5,234 bases of DNA from Rhizobium sp. Q54 (GTDB taxonomy: Bacteria > Pseudomonadota > Alphaproteobacteria > Rickettsiales > UBA1997), in the NCBI GenBank assembly GCA_945865855.1, contig CAMBES010000101.1, positions 1 to 5,234 of the forward strand. Direction: 5' to 3'. This document shows, piece by piece, positions 5,015 to 5,234 of this stretch. The first letter of the stretch is position 1, and every line of letters begins with the position of its first letter. Position numbers and translations under genes: made by a program. The notes under the pieces were generated by a model. That model had not been told where the DNA came from. It saw only the letters and a program-made list of their open reading frames with translations, and searched no databases.

Positions 5015-5234
5015 TTAACCTCTTTTGTTTTTGCTGTTCATCGCGGCGATATCCAGAATTTGTGGAGCCTGTCCCTGGTGCTTATGCTCAGGGCCTTTGT
5101 AGATATGAAGTTTAAGCATAACATCGCGTTGCAATGGTCCGCGTGAAATCATTCTTTCAACTGCATATTGCATAATTCTTTCTGGGAATTTTCCCTCGAG
5201 GATTTGGCGAGCGGTTCTGTCTTTAATTCCACCT
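5015..5234 (-). CDS. rplM: 50S ribosomal protein L13, C-terminal 72 residues, cut by window edge
   Basis: L13 is an early-assembling large-subunit protein. The visible part starts GGIKDRTARQ, contains PERIMQYAVERMISRGPLQR (17-36), and continues with KLHIYKGPEHKHQGQAPQILDI (41-62) before ending NKRG. The methionine-to-proline-glycine region and the YxGxEHxHxxQxPxxLDI block are diagnostic. The family is about 140-155 residues, so roughly the first half lies beyond the window. The last codons hold the Shine-Dalgarno sequence for rpsI. Confidence 0.97.
   Translation of the reverse strand, partial: GGIKDRTARQILEGKFPERIMQYAVERMISRGPLQRDVMLKLHIYKGPEHKHQGQAPQILDIAAMNSKNKRG
5019..5025 (-). promoter_or_regulatory. 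Shine-Dalgarno sequence of rpsI
   Basis: On the minus strand AAAGAGG lies 8 bases before the rpsI ATG and within the last codons of rplM. It shows that the organism does use this mechanism, which makes its absence at several other starts notable. Confidence 0.85.

Overview
The window is an AT-rich bacterial chromosome segment, probably from an alphaproteobacterium and possibly Rickettsiales-like. The evidence is protein style: an S9 with a long N-terminal extension, an L28 with a long lysine-rich tail, and a VirB2-type pilin encoded alone, as in lineages whose type IV secretion genes are scattered. The placement comes from reading the proteins by eye, not from a search.

Almost everything lies on the minus strand. 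From high to low coordinates: the 3' end of rplM (L13) and rpsI (S9), the conserved ribosomal pair; a short GC-rich hairpin; then rpiB, trmB and murB, which overlap or abut and look like one transcript (pentose phosphate isomerase, tRNA m7G46 methyltransferase, peptidoglycan precursor reductase). Left of these is the only plus-strand gene, an unusual protein that joins a type IV prepilin-like N-terminus to a LamG-like (concanavalin-like) domain. It converges on murB so tightly that the two stop codons overlap in one TTAA. A 165-bp divergent spacer separates it from a minus-strand virB2-type pilin gene. The spacer holds a 23-codon ORF with a perfect Shine-Dalgarno sequence, a repeated 9-mer and a small palindrome. 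Then come rpmB (L28), a clear intrinsic terminator, and the first half of lpdA (dihydrolipoamide dehydrogenase), cut by the window edge.

The housekeeping genes are ordinary. The part worth attention is 1127-2560, where two genes for membrane-inserted, pilin-like surface proteins of different families sit head to head among housekeeping genes. No complete undescribed system can be shown from this window alone. There is no gene-free stretch longer than 165 bp, and I saw no tRNA, rRNA, CRISPR array, insertion sequence or replication origin.
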